This document shows, one piece after another, positions 10,112 through 19,451 of a stretch of 64,000 bases of DNA (positions within the stretch are counted from its first letter, which is position 1; the number at the start of each line of letters is the position of its first letter). The position numbers and the translations under genes were made by a program. The notes under the pieces were generated by a model, which saw only the letters and a program-made list of their open reading frames with translations, was not told the DNA's origin and did no database searches. The DNA comes from Bordetella parapertussis (lineage in GTDB: Bacteria; Pseudomonadota; Gammaproteobacteria; Burkholderiales; Burkholderiaceae_A): NCBI GenBank assembly GCA_945877235.1, contig CAMCRF010000004.1:1-64000 (forward strand), read 5' to 3'.

Positions 10112-13090
10112 ATGCAGTGGGCCAGCACCGTAACCCCCCAAAATCCGACCCTGTCTGAGTCCTCAGGCGCCCCAATGTCCTCCGAATCGACAGAGATTGG
10201 TGAACGCATGAGCGCTCAGCCCAGTGACCTGAAGGTCATCCGCCGACATGGTGCGGTGGTGGTCTTTGAGGCCCAGAAGATCACGGTTGCGCTGACCAAG
10301 GCATTCCTCGCCGTTCAGGGGGGGCAAGGCGCCGCCAGCGCTCGGGTTCGTGAGGTGACTGAGTCGTTGACCCAGCAGGTGGTCGGCGCGCTGCTGCGTC
10401 GCATGCCTGCAGGTGGCACGGTTCACATCGAGGACATCCAGGATCAGGTTGAACTCGCCTTGATGCGATCTGGAGAGCATGAAGTGGCCAGGGCCTATGT
10501 GCTCTACCGCGAGCGTCGGTCTCAAGAGCGAGCTGCCCAGACGCGGGTGGAGGTGGCCGAGCATCGACTTGCGATGGTCGTCAATGGCCAGCGTGTGCCA
10601 CTGGACGAGGCCTGGTTGCAACAGATCATTCGTGCTGCCTGTGCGGGCCTTGAGGACTACGCCCACGCCGACGAGGTGATGAGTGACACCGTGAAGAACC
10701 TCTATGACGGGGTTCCGGTTGAAGAAGTCGAAAAATCCGCAATCCTCGCAGCCCGCGCCCTCATCGAAAAGGACCCCGCCTATGCAAAAGTCAGTGCCCG
10801 CCTGCTGCTGCACACCATTCGCAAGGAGATCTTCCAGGCCGAGGTTCCGCAGACCGAAATGGATGCGCGCTACCGCGAATATTTCCCACGATTCATCAAG
10901 AAGGGCGTCGAGATTGGCCTTCTGAACGAGGAGCTGACGCGCTTTGACCTGAAGAAAATGGCTGCAGCCCTCCAGCCCGAGCGAGACCTGCAGTTCGACT
11001 ATTTGGGTCTACAAACCCTGTACGACCGTTATTTCCTGATTGACCGCAACGATCGATTCAGTGGAGAGGGCAGGCGCATCGAGATGCCGCAGGCCTTCTT
11101 CATGCGGGTGGCAATGGGGTTGGCCATCAACGAACTGAATCGAGAGGCCAGGGCCATCGAGTTCTATCAGCTGCTCTCAAGCTTTGACTTCATGAGCTCC
11201 ACCCCTACGCTCTTTAACAGCGGAACCACGCACTCTCAGCTCTCGTCGTGCTACCTGACGACGGTGTCTGATGATCTCGATGGCATTTATGAGGCCATCA
11301 AAGAAAACGCACTGCTAGCAAAGTACGCTGGTGGGCTGGGCAACGACTGGACGCCTGTGCGCGCCTTGGGCAGTCACATCAAGGGCACGAATGGCAAGAG
11401 CCAGGGTGTGGTGCCCTTCCTCAAGGTGGTCAACGACACAGCAGTTGCAGTGAACCAGGGCGGCAAGCGCAAGGGGGCAGTCTGTACCTACCTTGAGAGC
11501 TGGCACCTCGACATTGAAGAGTTTCTTGAGCTGCGCAAGAACACGGGAGACGATCGCCGCCGTACCCACGACATGAACACCGCGAACTGGATTCCCGACC
11601 TCTTCATGAAGCGGGTCATGGAGAACGGCGAATGGATGCTCTTCTCGCCGTCTGATGTTCCAGACCTGCACGACAAAGTGGGCCAGGAGTTCGAGACGGC
11701 CTATGTGGGTTATGAGGCCAAGGCTGCCAGGGGCGAGTTGCGACTCTTTAAGAAAATTCAGGCCGCCTCACTCTGGCGCAAGATGCTCACCATGTTGTTT
11801 GAGACGGGTCATCCTTGGATTACTTTCAAAGATCCCTGCAACATTCGCAGCCCACAACAGCACGTGGGTGTGGTCCACTCCTCGAACCTCTGCACCGAAA
11901 TCACGCTCAACACCAACGACAGTGAAATCGCGGTGTGTAACCTCGGTTCGGTCAATCTGGTGCAGCACCTCAAGCCCAAATCGGGTGGGGGTCTTGAACT
12001 GGACCACGAGAAGGTGCGCAAGACGGTGCGAACCGCGATGCGCATGCTCGACAACGTCATCGACATCAATTACTACGCAGTGGCCAAGGCACGGAACTCG
12101 AATGTTCGTCACCGGCCTGTGGGCTTGGGCATCATGGGGTTTCAAGAGTCCTTGCACGCCATGCGCATTCCGTACGCCTCACATGATGCGGTAGCGTTTT
12201 CAGATGCCTCCATGGAAATGGTCTGCTACGAGGCGTATTGGGCGTCCACCGATCTTGCCGAGGAGCGTGGCGCGTACTCCAGTTTCAAGGGCTCGCTCTG
12301 GGATCGTGGCATCCTTCCGCTCGATACCCTCGATCTGCTGGCTCAAGCCCGTGGTGGATACGTGGAGATCGATCGCAGCCAGCGGCTCGATTGGAATGCG
12401 TTGCGTGAGCGCATTCAGAGCGTGGGCATGCGCAATTCCAACTGTGTGGCCATCGCGCCAACCGCCACAATCTCGAATATCGTCGGTGTCTCGGCTTCTA
12501 TTGAGCCGACCTATCAGAACCTCTACGTCAAATCGAATCTCTCCGGTGAGTTCACGGTGGTGAACGAGACCCTGGTGCGTGACCTCAAGCAGCTTGGGTT
12601 ATGGGACGAGGTTATGGTGGCCGATCTGAAGTACTTCGATGGCAGCCTCGCCAAGATCGATCGAATCCCACAGGAACTCCGAGAGCTTTATGCGACCGCA
12701 TTTGAGGTCGATACCCAGTGGATGGTTGAGTGCGCCGCCCGTCGTCAGAAATGGATCGACCAAGCGCAGTCGCTCAACATTTACATGGCCGGAGCATCGG
12801 GCAAAAAGCTCGATGAGACCTACAAACTGGCTTGGCTGAGAGGTCTGAAAACCACGTACTACCTGCGCACCATGGGTGCGACGCATGCAGAGAAGAGCAC
12901 GCTCAATACCGGGCAGCTCAATGCAGTCTCCGCTTCAGGAGCCGCAAGCTCAGGTGCCTCTCCCGGGGCGTCCGCGCGCGAACTGAGTGATCGCGCTGCA
13001 GAGCCGATCATTGCAACCGCTGGAGTGGCTGCAGGCTCAGACGTGAAGTTTTGCAGCATCGACAATCCTGAGTGTGAGGCGTGTCAGTAA
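10112..13090 (+). CDS. nrdA: Class Ia ribonucleoside-diphosphate reductase, alpha subunit
   Basis: A 992-residue catalytic subunit that reduces ribonucleoside diphosphates to deoxy forms. Two consecutive ATP-cone modules occur, at about residues 41-137 and 152-240, so allosteric activity control resembles the two-cone Pseudomonas type rather than the one-cone E. coli type. C380 and C609 form the expected redox pair, C594 is the thiyl radical position, and C988/C991 form the C-terminal shuttle pair. AAGGAG lies nine bases before the ATG at 10112. A poor Ala/Gly/Ser linker at about 948-970 precedes the tail. nrdB follows 107 bases downstream. Confidence 0.96.
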   Translation: MQWASTVTPQNPTLSESSGAPMSSESTEIGERMSAQPSDLKVIRRHGAVVVFEAQKITVALTKAFLAVQGGQGAASARVREVTESLTQQVVGALLRRMPAGGTVHIEDIQDQVELALMRSGEHEVARAYVLYRERRSQERAAQTRVEVAEHRLAMVVNGQRVPLDEAWLQQIIRAACAGLEDYAHADEVMSDTVKNLYDGVPVEEVEKSAILAARALIEKDPAYAKVSARLLLHTIRKEIFQAEVPQTEMDARYREYFPRFIKKGVEIGLLNEELTRFDLKKMAAALQPERDLQFDYLGLQTLYDRYFLIDRNDRFSGEGRRIEMPQAFFMRVAMGLAINELNREARAIEFYQLLSSFDFMSSTPTLFNSGTTHSQLSSCYLTTVSDDLDGIYEAIKENALLAKYAGGLGNDWTPVRALGSHIKGTNGKSQGVVPFLKVVNDTAVAVNQGGKRKGAVCTYLESWHLDIEEFLELRKNTGDDRRRTHDMNTANWIPDLFMKRVMENGEWMLFSPSDVPDLHDKVGQEFETAYVGYEAKAARGELRLFKKIQAASLWRKMLTMLFETGHPWITFKDPCNIRSPQQHVGVVHSSNLCTEITLNTNDSEIAVCNLGSVNLVQHLKPKSGGGLELDHEKVRKTVRTAMRMLDNVIDINYYAVAKARNSNVRHRPVGLGIMGFQESLHAMRIPYASHDAVAFSDASMEMVCYEAYWASTDLAEERGAYSSFKGSLWDRGILPLDTLDLLAQARGGYVEIDRSQRLDWNALRERIQSVGMRNSNCVAIAPTATISNIVGVSASIEPTYQNLYVKSNLSGEFTVVNETLVRDLKQLGLWDEVMVADLKYFDGSLAKIDRIPQELRELYATAFEVDTQWMVECAARRQKWIDQAQSLNIYMAGASGKKLDETYKLAWLRGLKTTYYLRTMGATHAEKSTLNTGQLNAVSASGAASSGASPGASARELSDRAAEPIIATAGVAAGSDVKFCSIDNPECEACQ

Positions 13091-13197
13091 CGCAACGAAT
13101 TTTTTCAAAAACCATTGCATGCAGCGCGCGCTTCGCGCATGATTCGGTGTGTGTTTAATCACCGAATCTCACTGCATTTTTTAAAAGTGAGATCGAT
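13091..13197 (+). other. Structured intergenic region between nrdA and nrdB
   Basis: Three inverted repeats are packed into 107 bases: CATGC/GCATG around a GCGCG core near 13118-13142, ATTCGGTG/CACCGAAT near 13142-13167, and CTCACT/AGTGAG enclosing a T-run near 13169-13192. The last one sits just before the nrdB start. They may set the nrdA:nrdB mRNA ratio; this is inference. Confidence 0.55.
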
Positions 13198-14361
13198 ATG
13201 CTGAACTGGGAAGAAACAACACCCTCTCGTCACGAAGCACCCATCCAGCCCGCATTTACCGGGGCAGGCGAAGTTCCCCCTCTCGCAGTACAAAGCCGCA
13301 CTTCGGGCCTGCTCGCAGATACAGCGTCGCATGCGTCAACGGAGCGTCGGGTTCGGGTCGAGGACAAACGCGTCATCAACGCGGGCACCGATGTGAATCA
13401 GTTGGTGCCCTTCAAATACAAATGGGCTTGGGAGAAGTACCTCTCTGGTTGCGCTAACCATTGGATGCCGCAAGAGATCAATATGTCTCGCGACATCGCG
13501 CTCTGGAAAGATCCCAACGGGCTCACGGATGACGAGCGTCGTCTGGTCAAACGCAACCTGGGCTTCTTTGTGACGGCCGACAGTCTTGCTGCGAACAATA
13601 TTGTTCTGGGCACGTATCGCCACATTACGGCGCCTGAGTGTCGTCAGTTTCTGCTCCGCCAGGCCTTCGAGGAGGCCATTCACACCCACGCCTATCAGTA
13701 CATTGTCGAGTCGCTCGGGCTTGATGAGGGCGAGATCTTCAACGCCTACCATGAGGTAGCCTCTATCCGGGACAAGGATGAGTTCCTCATCCCCTTCATT
13801 GATGTCCTCACAGACCCCGAGTTCAAAACGGGCACGCCTGAGGCCGACCAGAAACTGCTTCGCTCATTGATTGTGTTTGCTTGCATCATGGAGGGCTTGT
13901 TCTTCTACGTTGGCTTCGTCCAGATTCTTGCGCTGGGCCGTCAGAACAAAATGACCGGCGCTGCCGAGCAGTACCAGTACATCCTGCGTGATGAGTCCAT
14001 GCACTGTAACTTCGGCATCGACCTCATCAATACCATCAAGCTGGAGAACCCGCACCTCTGGACGCCCGAGTTCAGGACAGAGATTCGCGAGATCTTCCTC
14101 AAGGCCGTCGATCTCGAGTACCGCTACGCAGAAGACACTATGCCGCGCGGCGTGCTTGGTCTAAATGCGGGCATGTTCAAGAGCTACCTCCGTTACATCG
14201 CCAACCGACGGGCTCAGCAGATCGGCTTGGATCCACTTTATGCAAATGAAGAGAACCCCTTCCCCTGGATGGCCGAAATGGTCGACCTCAAGAAGGAACG
14301 CAACTTTTTCGAGACCCGTGTGATCGAGTATCAGACGGGGGGCGCGCTCAGCTGGGACTGA
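13198..14361 (+). CDS. nrdB: Class Ia ribonucleoside-diphosphate reductase, beta subunit
   Basis: A 387-residue subunit that generates the diiron-tyrosyl radical used by NrdA. The N-terminal half supplies metal ligands D128, E159 and H162, and the radical tyrosine is Y166; spacing matches D84/E115/H118/Y122 of E. coli. The later ligand pair lies in the segments around residues 222-262, with D-E-S-M-H-C-N-F near 262. About 60 extra residues precede the conserved core, common in this lineage. The ATG at 13198 follows AGTGAG, which also forms part of a hairpin. Confidence 0.95.
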   Translation: MLNWEETTPSRHEAPIQPAFTGAGEVPPLAVQSRTSGLLADTASHASTERRVRVEDKRVINAGTDVNQLVPFKYKWAWEKYLSGCANHWMPQEINMSRDIALWKDPNGLTDDERRLVKRNLGFFVTADSLAANNIVLGTYRHITAPECRQFLLRQAFEEAIHTHAYQYIVESLGLDEGEIFNAYHEVASIRDKDEFLIPFIDVLTDPEFKTGTPEADQKLLRSLIVFACIMEGLFFYVGFVQILALGRQNKMTGAAEQYQYILRDESMHCNFGIDLINTIKLENPHLWTPEFRTEIREIFLKAVDLEYRYAEDTMPRGVLGLNAGMFKSYLRYIANRRAQQIGLDPLYANEENPFPWMAEMVDLKKERNFFETRVIEYQTGGALSWD

Positions 14362-14390
14362 CATGCAACTGCCGCGGCCTTCTCACCCCA

Positions 14391-14454
14391 ATTCATTGGC
14401 GTTAGCGGAACAAGCGCTAGCGCAAATGAATGGTTCGAGCCATTTCGGCTCGAA
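14391..14454 (+). other. Two strong hairpins between nrdB and the H1-like gene
   Basis: The first is ATTCATT (14391-14397) plus GCGTTAGCG (14399-14407) pairing with CGCTAGCGC (14415-14423) plus AATGAAT (14425-14431), with one mismatch and one G-T pair. The second is TTCGAGCC (14434-14441) pairing perfectly with GGCTCGAA (14447-14454). Neither has a T-run. They may protect or separate the nrdB transcript. Confidence 0.6.
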
Positions 14455-14499
14455 TCTCCCTGTAACCGCGCCAACTCTGTTGGCCTGAAGGAGAAGACC

Positions 14500-14961
14500 A
14501 TGGCAGAAAAGAAGAAGGACAAGAAGGCGAAAGCCGATAAACCTGAGGTAAAGAAGGCCGCTGCAAAGCCTGCTGCAAAGAAAGCCGCAGCTAAGAAGCC
14601 TGCTGCTAAGAAGCCTGCAGCAAAGAAGCCCGCAGCCAAGAAGCCCGCAGCCAAGAAGCCCGCAGCTAAGAAGCCCGCTGCTAAGAAGCCCGCTGCTAAG
14701 AAGCCTGCAGCTAAGAAGCCCGCTGCTAAGAAGCCCGCTGCTAAGAAGCCCGCTGCTAAGAAGCCCGCTGCTAAGAAGCCTGCTGCTAAGAAGCCTGCAG
14801 CCAAGAAGGCCGCCGCGAAGCCTGCTGCAAAGAAGGCTGCTGCTAAGCCTGCTGCAAAGAAGCCCGTGGCAAAGAAGGCCGCTGCTCCTAAGAAGGCAGC
14901 TGTTGCACCTGCAGCACCTATTTCCACCACATGGCCGTTCCCCACGGGCAGCCGTCCGTAA
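14500..14961 (+). CDS. Histone H1-like lysine/alanine-rich DNA-binding protein
   Basis: A 153-residue protein made almost entirely of Lys, Ala and Pro. Residues 32-101 are fourteen tandem KKPAA pentapeptides, flanked by less regular K/A blocks. The C-terminus S-T-T-W-P-F-P-T-G-S-R-P is a distinct conserved tail found on betaproteobacterial H1-like proteins. The family binds DNA non-specifically and compacts the nucleoid. GAAGGAG precedes the ATG at 14500. A strong terminator follows. Repeat number is expected to vary between strains; no globular domain is visible. Confidence 0.85.
   Translation: MAEKKKDKKAKADKPEVKKAAAKPAAKKAAAKKPAAKKPAAKKPAAKKPAAKKPAAKKPAAKKPAAKKPAAKKPAAKKPAAKKPAAKKPAAKKPAAKKPAAKKAAAKPAAKKAAAKPAAKKPVAKKAAAPKKAAVAPAAPISTTWPFPTGSRP
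14593..14802 (+). repeat. Fourteen 15-bp tandem repeats encoding KKPAA
   Basis: In-frame 15-base units of the form AAG-AAG-CCN-GCN-GCN. Nearly all variation falls at the third positions of the Pro and Ala codons, while Lys is always AAG. This shows that the peptide is under selection and that the array grows or shrinks by whole codons. Confidence 0.9.
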
Positions 14962-14986
14962 GGGTTGTGGTTTAAACGGGTTGTTC

Positions 14987-15014
14987 ACCCCGCCTTCGGG
15001 CGGGGTTTTTATTT
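14987..15014 (+). terminator. Intrinsic terminator after the H1-like gene
   Basis: ACCCCGCC (14987-14994) pairs perfectly with GGCGGGGT (14999-15006) around a TTCG loop, followed by TTTTATTT. This is a textbook rho-independent terminator 25 bases after the stop codon. Confidence 0.9.
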
Positions 15015-15032
15015 GTACCGGAGCGCCTTGAT

Positions 15033-15632
15033 ATGTTTATTGATTTGGTCTGGGTCCTCATCAAGACTGCACTCAGCCTGTTCGCTCTGGCCTGCTGGCT
15101 CAGGGCCTATCTGCAGTGGATCAAGCTCAATCCGCTCAATCCCTTGAGTCAGACGCTCTTCTCTGTCACCAATTGGCTGGTGCTGCCCATGCGTCGCCTA
15201 ATGGCTGGGCAACGATTCGATCTTGCGAGTGTCGCCGCCGGGCTGCTGACGGCATGGGTGAGTGTGGGCCTGTGGCTTGCGCTTCAACTGATGTTGCGGC
15301 CCGAGGCAAGTATTCATGCCATGGCGGTTTTGCTGACGGTCGTGCTCGCATGCGTCTGGATGCTGGGCTGGACCCTACAGGCTCTGATGGTGATGGTCAT
15401 TGCCCATGCCTTGTTCAGCTGGTTTGGGGCTGGCCCGAATGCCGCTATGTTCAGGGCCGTTCTGGAGGCCATCATGGCCCCACTCCTCAAGCCTGCACGG
15501 CAGCTCCTCGCGCGCCGCATGGGCCGCACCACGCTAGACCTCTCACCGCTTGCAGTCCTGATTCTGATTCAGGTCCTTTTGGCGTTTCATGCCCCGCTCA
15601 ACGACCAGCTCATGCGCTGGGTGCTGACCTAA
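15033..15632 (+). CDS. YggT family integral membrane protein
   Basis: A 199-residue protein with two repeats of the YGGT unit, each with paired hydrophobic helices and an amphipathic P-x-R/P-L-M-R-R-like segment (L-P-M-R-R-L near 52, L-K-P-A-R-Q-L near 150). YggT proteins are inner-membrane proteins linked loosely to osmotic or division functions; the exact role is unknown. GGAG lies before the ATG at 15033. The stop shares CTAA with the stop of the convergent kinase gene. Confidence 0.85.
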   Translation: MFIDLVWVLIKTALSLFALACWLRAYLQWIKLNPLNPLSQTLFSVTNWLVLPMRRLMAGQRFDLASVAAGLLTAWVSVGLWLALQLMLRPEASIHAMAVLLTVVLACVWMLGWTLQALMVMVIAHALFSWFGAGPNAAMFRAVLEAIMAPLLKPARQLLARRMGRTTLDLSPLAVLILIQVLLAFHAPLNDQLMRWVLT

Positions 15633-16579
15633 ATAGGGCAGGGCCGATCGGGCTGATAGCGTGCCCAGGCTGCCCGCACGGCCTCTGGTCGTGCATCGTG
15701 GTTTTGTCCACCGCGACGCTCTACCTTGATGCCGCCGAGTAAGGTTCCGATCTCTGCTGCTGACTCTAGGGATAGACCCCGTTCAAGTCCGTGCAACAGT
15801 CCTGCGCGAAAGGCATCGCCACATCCGGTCGGGTCCACGGCCTGTGAGACGCGCATCGCCGGCTGCTCAACCCGCCCTTCAGTGGTGTAAAGATGCACGC
15901 CTTGGCTTCCCTGGGTGACCAGCACGCCCCCATGGGTGTGTGGCTTGAGTCGTTGCACCAGCGCCTCAATACTCAGCCCAGTGACCTTGGTCATGAGTTC
16001 TGCCTCGTAGCTGTTGAGCGTGAGCCAGGTGGCTTGTTCGGTAAGTGAGAGCAAGGTGGGGCCATCGAAGATCGGCATGGCTTGACCGGGGTCAAAAATA
16101 AAGGGAATGCCGTGGGCAGAAAACGCCTGTGCATGCGCGATCATGGCCTCACGACCGTTGGGCGAGACAATTCCAAGGCCAGCAGAGGCGAGCGCAAGAC
16201 TCTCATGTGCGTGTGCCATGGCGCCTGGGTGAAAGGCCGTGATCTGATTGTCTTCGAGGTCCGTCGTAATGAAGGCTTGCGGGGTGAAGCAGTCTTCGCG
16301 CATCACCACGCCCGAGACATCGATGGACTGTTGCCGCAGGCGGTCGAGATAGCCGCGGCCGTCATGGCCGATGGCACCAAGCAATCTAACCTGGCTGCCC
16401 AATTGCGCAAGGCTGTAACCAATATTGGCTGCACACCCACCAAATTCTTGACGCATGTTGGGCACAAGGAAGGCCACATTGAGCATGTGCACCTGATCTG
16501 GAAGGATGTGCTGCTTGAACGCGCCCTCAAACACCATGATGGTGTCAAAGGCAATACTGCCGCTGATCTGGATGGTCAT
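15629..16579 (-). CDS. PfkB-family carbohydrate/adenosine kinase
   Basis: A 316-residue ribokinase-fold kinase. The N-terminus S-G-S-I-A-F-D-T-I-M-V-F-E-G is a typical PfkB start and G-G-C-A-A-N-I is the first signature. D-P-T-G-C-G-D-A-F-R-A-G near 260 is the second, with D272-like catalytic aspartate in G-C-G-D. Related betaproteobacterial proteins are annotated as adenosine or sugar kinases; the substrate cannot be settled here. The ATG at 16579 overlaps the prmA stop as ATGA, so it is the last gene of the operon. Confidence 0.85.
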   Translation of the reverse strand: MTIQISGSIAFDTIMVFEGAFKQHILPDQVHMLNVAFLVPNMRQEFGGCAANIGYSLAQLGSQVRLLGAIGHDGRGYLDRLRQQSIDVSGVVMREDCFTPQAFITTDLEDNQITAFHPGAMAHAHESLALASAGLGIVSPNGREAMIAHAQAFSAHGIPFIFDPGQAMPIFDGPTLLSLTEQATWLTLNSYEAELMTKVTGLSIEALVQRLKPHTHGGVLVTQGSQGVHLYTTEGRVEQPAMRVSQAVDPTGCGDAFRAGLLHGLERGLSLESAAEIGTLLGGIKVERRGGQNHDARPEAVRAAWARYQPDRPCPI

Positions 16580-17595
16580 GAGGGGGTTCCAATCATTGAG
16601 AGGGAAGGCGTAAGCGTGGGCCACACACCAAGGCAGAGCCAGCCCTCTTGGCTGGCCAAGGCAGTGAGGCGGGGCCGATCTGGAGCGGCCAGGGCATAGG
16701 CCTCAGTCAACTCATCTTGTTGACGCACCAGCAGCCCGGAGAGAATAAGGCCGCCCCCCGGCTTGACCAGCCCCCAGAGCAAGGGCGCCAAGAGCTTGAG
16801 GGGTTGGGCGAGGATATTCGCGACCACCAGGTCATAGGTTTCACCCGAGAGCCGATCGGGTAAGCCACACCGCATGGCGACACTGATTTGATTGTGCTCG
16901 GCGTTGGCTTGGGCGACTTCAACTGCGATGGGGTCGATGTCAATGGCTGTGACCGACGTGGCAGAGAGTCGAGCCGCTGCGATTCCCAGGACGCCAGAGC
17001 CGCAGCCGTAGTCGAGCACGGACCCAAGGGGCCCCACGGTATCGATGGCTTGAATGGCTTGCAGGCAGAGCTGGGTTGTGGCGTGTCCGCCCGTACCAAA
17101 GGCCATGCCCGGGTCAATGCGCAGGACGACGGCATGGGGCTGTGTAAGACGCGCTGGAGGCTCGTGCCAGTGGGGCCCGACCCAGATGGGTCGACAGCCG
17201 GAGCGCTCGAGCAAAATGGGTTCGAACTGGCGTTGGGTCTGGCTCACCCAGTCGCAGTCCTCCACCCGCTGGGCTTCCATGACACTGCTGCGGCACTCCG
17301 AGTAGGTCTCGGGGATTTGATCGAGCCACTGGCGCCACCACTCCTCGGCGTTGAGCGCCGCGTCCAGCAGGAGCGTCACGCGGCAGAGTGGCCAGGCCTG
17401 CATGTCTTGGGGCATGCCCGGCTCCCCGAACAGGGGGCGCTCCTCATCTGGACGGTCGGCAAACGGGTCCTCAACGGAGACCGTCAGTGCGCCGAACTCT
17501 AATAGGGCATCGGTGAGGCCATCGATCCAGTCGGCCTGCGCCTGGGCATCGCCCTGAGGTGCGCACTCAAAGCGCAGAGACTGAACAGAACTCAC
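16576..17595 (-). CDS. prmA: Ribosomal protein L11 methyltransferase
   Basis: A 339-residue SAM-dependent enzyme that trimethylates ribosomal protein L11. The catalytic core D-P-G-M-A-F-G-T-G-G-H-A-T-T contains an unusual G-H-A where most family members have T-H-P. The SAM site is V-L-D-Y-G-C-G-S-G-V-L-G-I-A and the N-I-L-A-x-P motif follows. GTG at 17595 starts the family-like V-S-S-V-Q-S-L-R-F and lies 10 bases after accC. It is longer than E. coli PrmA (293), mainly in the N-terminal half. Confidence 0.9.
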   Translation of the reverse strand: MSSVQSLRFECAPQGDAQAQADWIDGLTDALLEFGALTVSVEDPFADRPDEERPLFGEPGMPQDMQAWPLCRVTLLLDAALNAEEWWRQWLDQIPETYSECRSSVMEAQRVEDCDWVSQTQRQFEPILLERSGCRPIWVGPHWHEPPARLTQPHAVVLRIDPGMAFGTGGHATTQLCLQAIQAIDTVGPLGSVLDYGCGSGVLGIAAARLSATSVTAIDIDPIAVEVAQANAEHNQISVAMRCGLPDRLSGETYDLVVANILAQPLKLLAPLLWGLVKPGGGLILSGLLVRQQDELTEAYALAAPDRPRLTALASQEGWLCLGVWPTLTPSLSMIGTPS

Positions 17596-17605
17596 GCGCT
17601 GTGCC

Positions 17606-18961
17606 TTAGCGGGCTCGCGCGGCCAGCATGTGCTCGAGGTAATGGATGGAGGTGCCACCGTCCATAAAATGCGAGTCGCGCACGATGATGCGGTGGAGTG
17701 GGATGTTGGTGGTGATGCCCTCTACTGCCATTTCCGAGAGGGCGATGCCCATGCGTGCGATGGCCTGCTCACGGGTATCGCCGTAACAGATGAGCTTGCC
17801 GATCATGGAGTCGTAGTGGGGCGGCACCACATACCCACTGAATGCATGTGAGTCGACCCGAACACCGGGCCCACCCGGCGTGTGCCAGGTGGTGATGCGA
17901 CCTGGCGATGGGGTGAATTTGAAGGGATCTTCTGCATTGATGCGGCACTCGAGGGCGTGGCCCTTAAACGTGACATCCTTTTGGCGCCAGCGAAGGCGCT
18001 CTCCAGAGGCGACGCGAATCTGCTCTTGGACAATATCAATGCCGGTGATCAGCTCGGTGACGGGGTGCTCCACCTGAACACGGGTATTCATTTCAATGAA
18101 GTAAAACTCGTCGTTCTCGTACAAAAACTCAATGGTGCCGGCCCCACGGTAACCAATTTTCTTGCAGGCTTCTGCGCAGCGGGCCCCGATTTTGTCTCGC
18201 AGCCGAGGCGTGATGTGCGGCGCTGGTGCCTCCTCGAGCACCTTCTGATGGCGACGTTGCATGGAGCAGTCCCGCTCTCCGAGGTGAATCACGTTCCCGT
18301 GCTGGTCGGCGAGGATCTGGACCTCGATGTGCCGAGGATTTTCCAGGAACTTCTCCATGTAGACCTCGGGGTTGTTAAAGGCTGCAGCGGCCTCTGCCCG
18401 GGTCGTATTGACTGCGTTGATGAGTGCCGCCTCGGTATGGACCACCCGCATGCCACGGCCCCCACCCCCGCCTGCGGCCTTGATGATGACCGGGTAGCCA
18501 ATGGCGCGTGCGGTTCGCACAATTTCTTTGGGGTCGTCGCTGAGGGCCCCCTCAGAGCCGGGCACACAGGGCACACCCGCAGCAATCATGGCCTTCTTTG
18601 CCGCCACTTTGTCGCCCATCATGCGGATGACCTCGGGCGATGGACCAATGAACTGAAAACCGCTGTGTTCGACCCGCTCTGCAAAGTCGGCGTTCTCAGA
18701 GAGGAAGCCATAGCCGGGATGAATGGCTTCGGCGTCGGTCACCTCGGCAGCGGCAATGATGGCCGGCACATTGAGGTAGCTCTCTCGAGAGGGCGGCGGA
18801 CCTATGCAGACAGACTCATCGGCGAGCTTGACATATTTGGCTTCTGTGTCGGCTGTGGAGTGCACGACCACGGTCTTGATGCCCAGCTCTCTGCAGGCCC
18901 GCTGAATGCGCAGGGCGATTTCGCCGCGGTTGGCGATGAGGACTTTCTCAAACAGGGCCAT
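17606..18961 (-). CDS. accC: Acetyl-CoA carboxylase, biotin carboxylase subunit
   Basis: A 451-residue ATP-grasp enzyme that carboxylates biotin on AccB with bicarbonate and ATP, the first step of fatty-acid synthesis. The biotin-carboxylase N-terminal lobe starts [13 protein letters not shown]. The glycine-rich ATP loop [10 protein letters not shown] lies near residue 165, and [10 protein letters not shown] near 288 holds the metal ligands. It starts four bases after accB. The length and all signatures are standard. Confidence 0.97.
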   Translation of the reverse strand: MALFEKVLIANRGEIALRIQRACRELGIKTVVVHSTADTEAKYVKLADESVCIGPPPSRESYLNVPAIIAAAEVTDAEAIHPGYGFLSENADFAERVEHSGFQFIGPSPEVIRMMGDKVAAKKAMIAAGVPCVPGSEGALSDDPKEIVRTARAIGYPVIIKAAGGGGGRGMRVVHTEAALINAVNTTRAEAAAAFNNPEVYMEKFLENPRHIEVQILADQHGNVIHLGERDCSMQRRHQKVLEEAPAPHITPRLRDKIGARCAEACKKIGYRGAGTIEFLYENDEFYFIEMNTRVQVEHPVTELITGIDIVQEQIRVASGERLRWRQKDVTFKGHALECRINAEDPFKFTPSPGRITTWHTPGGPGVRVDSHAFSGYVVPPHYDSMIGKLICYGDTREQAIARMGIALSEMAVEGITTNIPLHRIIVRDSHFMDGGTSIHYLEHMLAARAR

Positions 18962-18965
18962 GGGA

Positions 18966-19445
18966 CTAGCCGATCACAAAGAGGGGCTGTCCGAATTCAA
19001 CGGCTTGACCGTTCTCGACCAGAATTTCTTTGATGACGCCCGCGCGGTCTGCGGGAATCTCATTCATGAGCTTCATGGCCTCAATGACGCAGAGGGTCTG
19101 ACCCTCGGACACCACATCGCCAAGGGAGACAAAGGGCGCCCCCCCGGGAGAGGCCGCCCGATAGAAAGTGCCCACCATGGGCGAGGTGAGTCGGTGCCCA
19201 GTGGGTACGGCGGGGGTCTCAAGGGACTCAGAGGCCGCAGGCGCGGGGCCGGGCTGCACGGGCGCGGGTGCTGCTGGCGTGGGTGAGGCAGCCTGGACGG
19301 GCAGGGCCGCGGCCGCTGCTGGGGCAGCGACCTGAGGGGCTGCTTTAACAATGCGGACTTTGCCCTCGCCTTCGGTGATCTCGAGTTCAGAGATACTGGA
19401 TTCGGCGACGAGGTCGATGAGGGTCTTGAGTTTGCGAAGGTCCAT
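18966..19445 (-). CDS. accB: Acetyl-CoA carboxylase, biotin carboxyl carrier protein
   Basis: A 159-residue carrier whose lysine is biotinylated and shuttles CO2 between AccC and the carboxyltransferase. An N-terminal segment is followed by a long Ala/Pro linker (about residues 36-75) and the biotinyl domain. The site is E-A-M-K-L-M-N-E with biotin on K125; most family members have M at the position after K. It lies between aroQ (6-base gap) and accC (4-base gap). Confidence 0.96.
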   Translation of the reverse strand: MDLRKLKTLIDLVAESSISELEITEGEGKVRIVKAAPQVAAPAAAAALPVQAASPTPAAPAPVQPGPAPAASESLETPAVPTGHRLTSPMVGTFYRAASPGGAPFVSLGDVVSEGQTLCVIEAMKLMNEIPADRAGVIKEILVENGQAVEFGQPLFVIG

Positions 19446-19451
19446 TGGGCC

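Noticed and set aside
14593..14802. Regular repeats considered as a CRISPR array
   Set aside because: Units are 15 bases, contiguous, in frame and have no spacers.
14331..14945. Long minus-strand frame rich in Ala, Gly, Phe and Leu opposite the H1-like gene
   Set aside because: It is the mirror of the 15-base Lys/Pro/Ala repeats and has no start signal or family likeness.
17882..19033. 383-codon plus-strand frame opposite accC
   Set aside because: accC is unmistakable on the minus strand; the opposite frame has no domain or ribosome site.
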